In this document: one piece after another, positions 63,913-64,000 of the stretch
Layout: each line of letters begins with the position of its first letter
Numbering within the stretch: position 1 is the stretch's first letter
Source of the DNA: Leucobacter sp. CX169
GTDB taxonomy: Bacteria; Actinomycetota; Actinomycetes; Actinomycetales; Microbacteriaceae
Assembly: GCF_017161405.1 (NCBI RefSeq)
Contig: NZ_CP071051.1
Span: 2,877,849-2,941,848 of the forward strand
Length of the DNA stretch: 64,000 nt
Direction of reading: 5' to 3'
Position numbers and translations under genes: made by a program
The notes under the pieces: generated by a model
Database searches by the model: none
The model's input: the letters and a program-made list of their open reading frames with translations, nothing else
Told to the model about the DNA's origin: nothing

Positions 63913-63976
63913 TTATCCCCAGGTGGTGGATAATTTTCTGTGTCGCCCAGGTTTCCGTAGGTTTGCTTGTGGATAA
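63913..63976. other. Edge of oriC: DnaA boxes between rpmH and the expected dnaA
   Basis: TGTGGATAA (63968-63976) is a perfect DnaA box; TTATCCCCA (63913-63921) and GGTGGATAA (63925-63933) are one-base variants. The 324 bases from 63677 to the window end hold the rpmH promoter and these boxes but no gene. With rpmH on one side this is the standard rpmH-oriC-dnaA arrangement; dnaA would lie beyond the window. Confidence 0.85.
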
Positions 63977-64000
63977 CCTTGGGGATGAGCTTCGATAGTC

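Noticed and set aside
1..64000. CRISPR arrays, tRNA/rRNA genes and insertion sequences
   Set aside because: No regularly spaced direct repeats, no cloverleaf or rRNA segments, and no transposase-like frame with terminal repeats were seen.

Overview
The window is high-GC actinobacterial chromosome immediately to one side of the replication origin. The right end carries the classic origin-flanking block, all on the minus strand: rpmH, rnpA, yidD, yidC, jag, rsmG, parA, parB, with a parS site between jag and rsmG and DnaA boxes starting at about 63.9 kb. Gene content and order (mycobacterial-type trxB-trxA-parB neighbourhood, MshA-like and MshB-like enzymes, gluABCD order, branched-chain dehydrogenase) suggest a member of the Micrococcales, most likely a Microbacteriaceae such as a Leucobacter-like organism. 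The genus is an inference from layout, not a database result.

Layout, left to right: (1) 0-4.6 kb: truncated CopD-CtaG copper/cytochrome oxidase assembly gene, HU, a palindrome-rich spacer, the zinc-free ribosomal trio rpmB-rpmG-rpsN, and an SGNH hydrolase. (2) 4.7-12.8 kb: a large RND permease, then a gluABCD-type amino-acid importer translationally coupled to a threonine-synthase-like PLP lyase. (3) 12.9-17.2 kb: a complete zinc import operon znuA-znuC-znuB-znuB-zur with two candidate Zur boxes over its promoter. (4) 17.2-21.1 kb: amidase, MshA-like glycosyltransferase, and a flavin oxidoreductase. (5) 21.1-25.2 kb: a copper island with two CsoR-type operators, copZ, a membrane-anchored extracytoplasmic protein, copA and a small YHS protein. 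(6) 25.2-37.9 kb: an uncharacterised catabolic regulon. It has a fused-permease, fused-ATPase peptide-type ABC importer, a HAD protein, a substrate-binding lipoprotein, an amine/D-amino-acid oxidase, an aldehyde dehydrogenase, a D-threonine-aldolase/D-serine-dehydratase-like enzyme, a cupin, a CDF metal exporter and an FCD-type GntR regulator. The sequence ATTGTCNACAAT recurs at three of its control regions. (7) 37.9-39.5 kb: an MFS exporter and an ArsR regulator with an NmtR-like histidine site. (8) 39.5-45.2 kb: branched-chain 2-oxoacid dehydrogenase E1-alpha, E1-beta and E2 with an aminotransferase, then two small membrane proteins. (9) 45.3-53 kb: purB, two small membrane proteins, dnaB, a spacer with DnaA boxes, and rpsF-ssb-rpsR-rplI with an S6:S18 leader element. 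(10) 51.4-64 kb: a membrane protein, PIG-L deacetylase, CCA-adding enzyme, DUF6049 protein, trxB, trxA, an SRPBCC protein and the origin block. murJ, usually found between the DUF6049 gene and trxB, is missing.

The most novel element appears to be the regulon at 25.2-37.9 kb. The proposed logic is import of an amine or D-amino-acid-like compound, cleavage or oxidation to an aldehyde, and oxidation of the aldehyde, under a metal-dependent GntR repressor whose site lies on the -35 element of the transporter promoter. The substrate is unknown. I saw no tRNA or rRNA gene, CRISPR array, insertion sequence or prophage.
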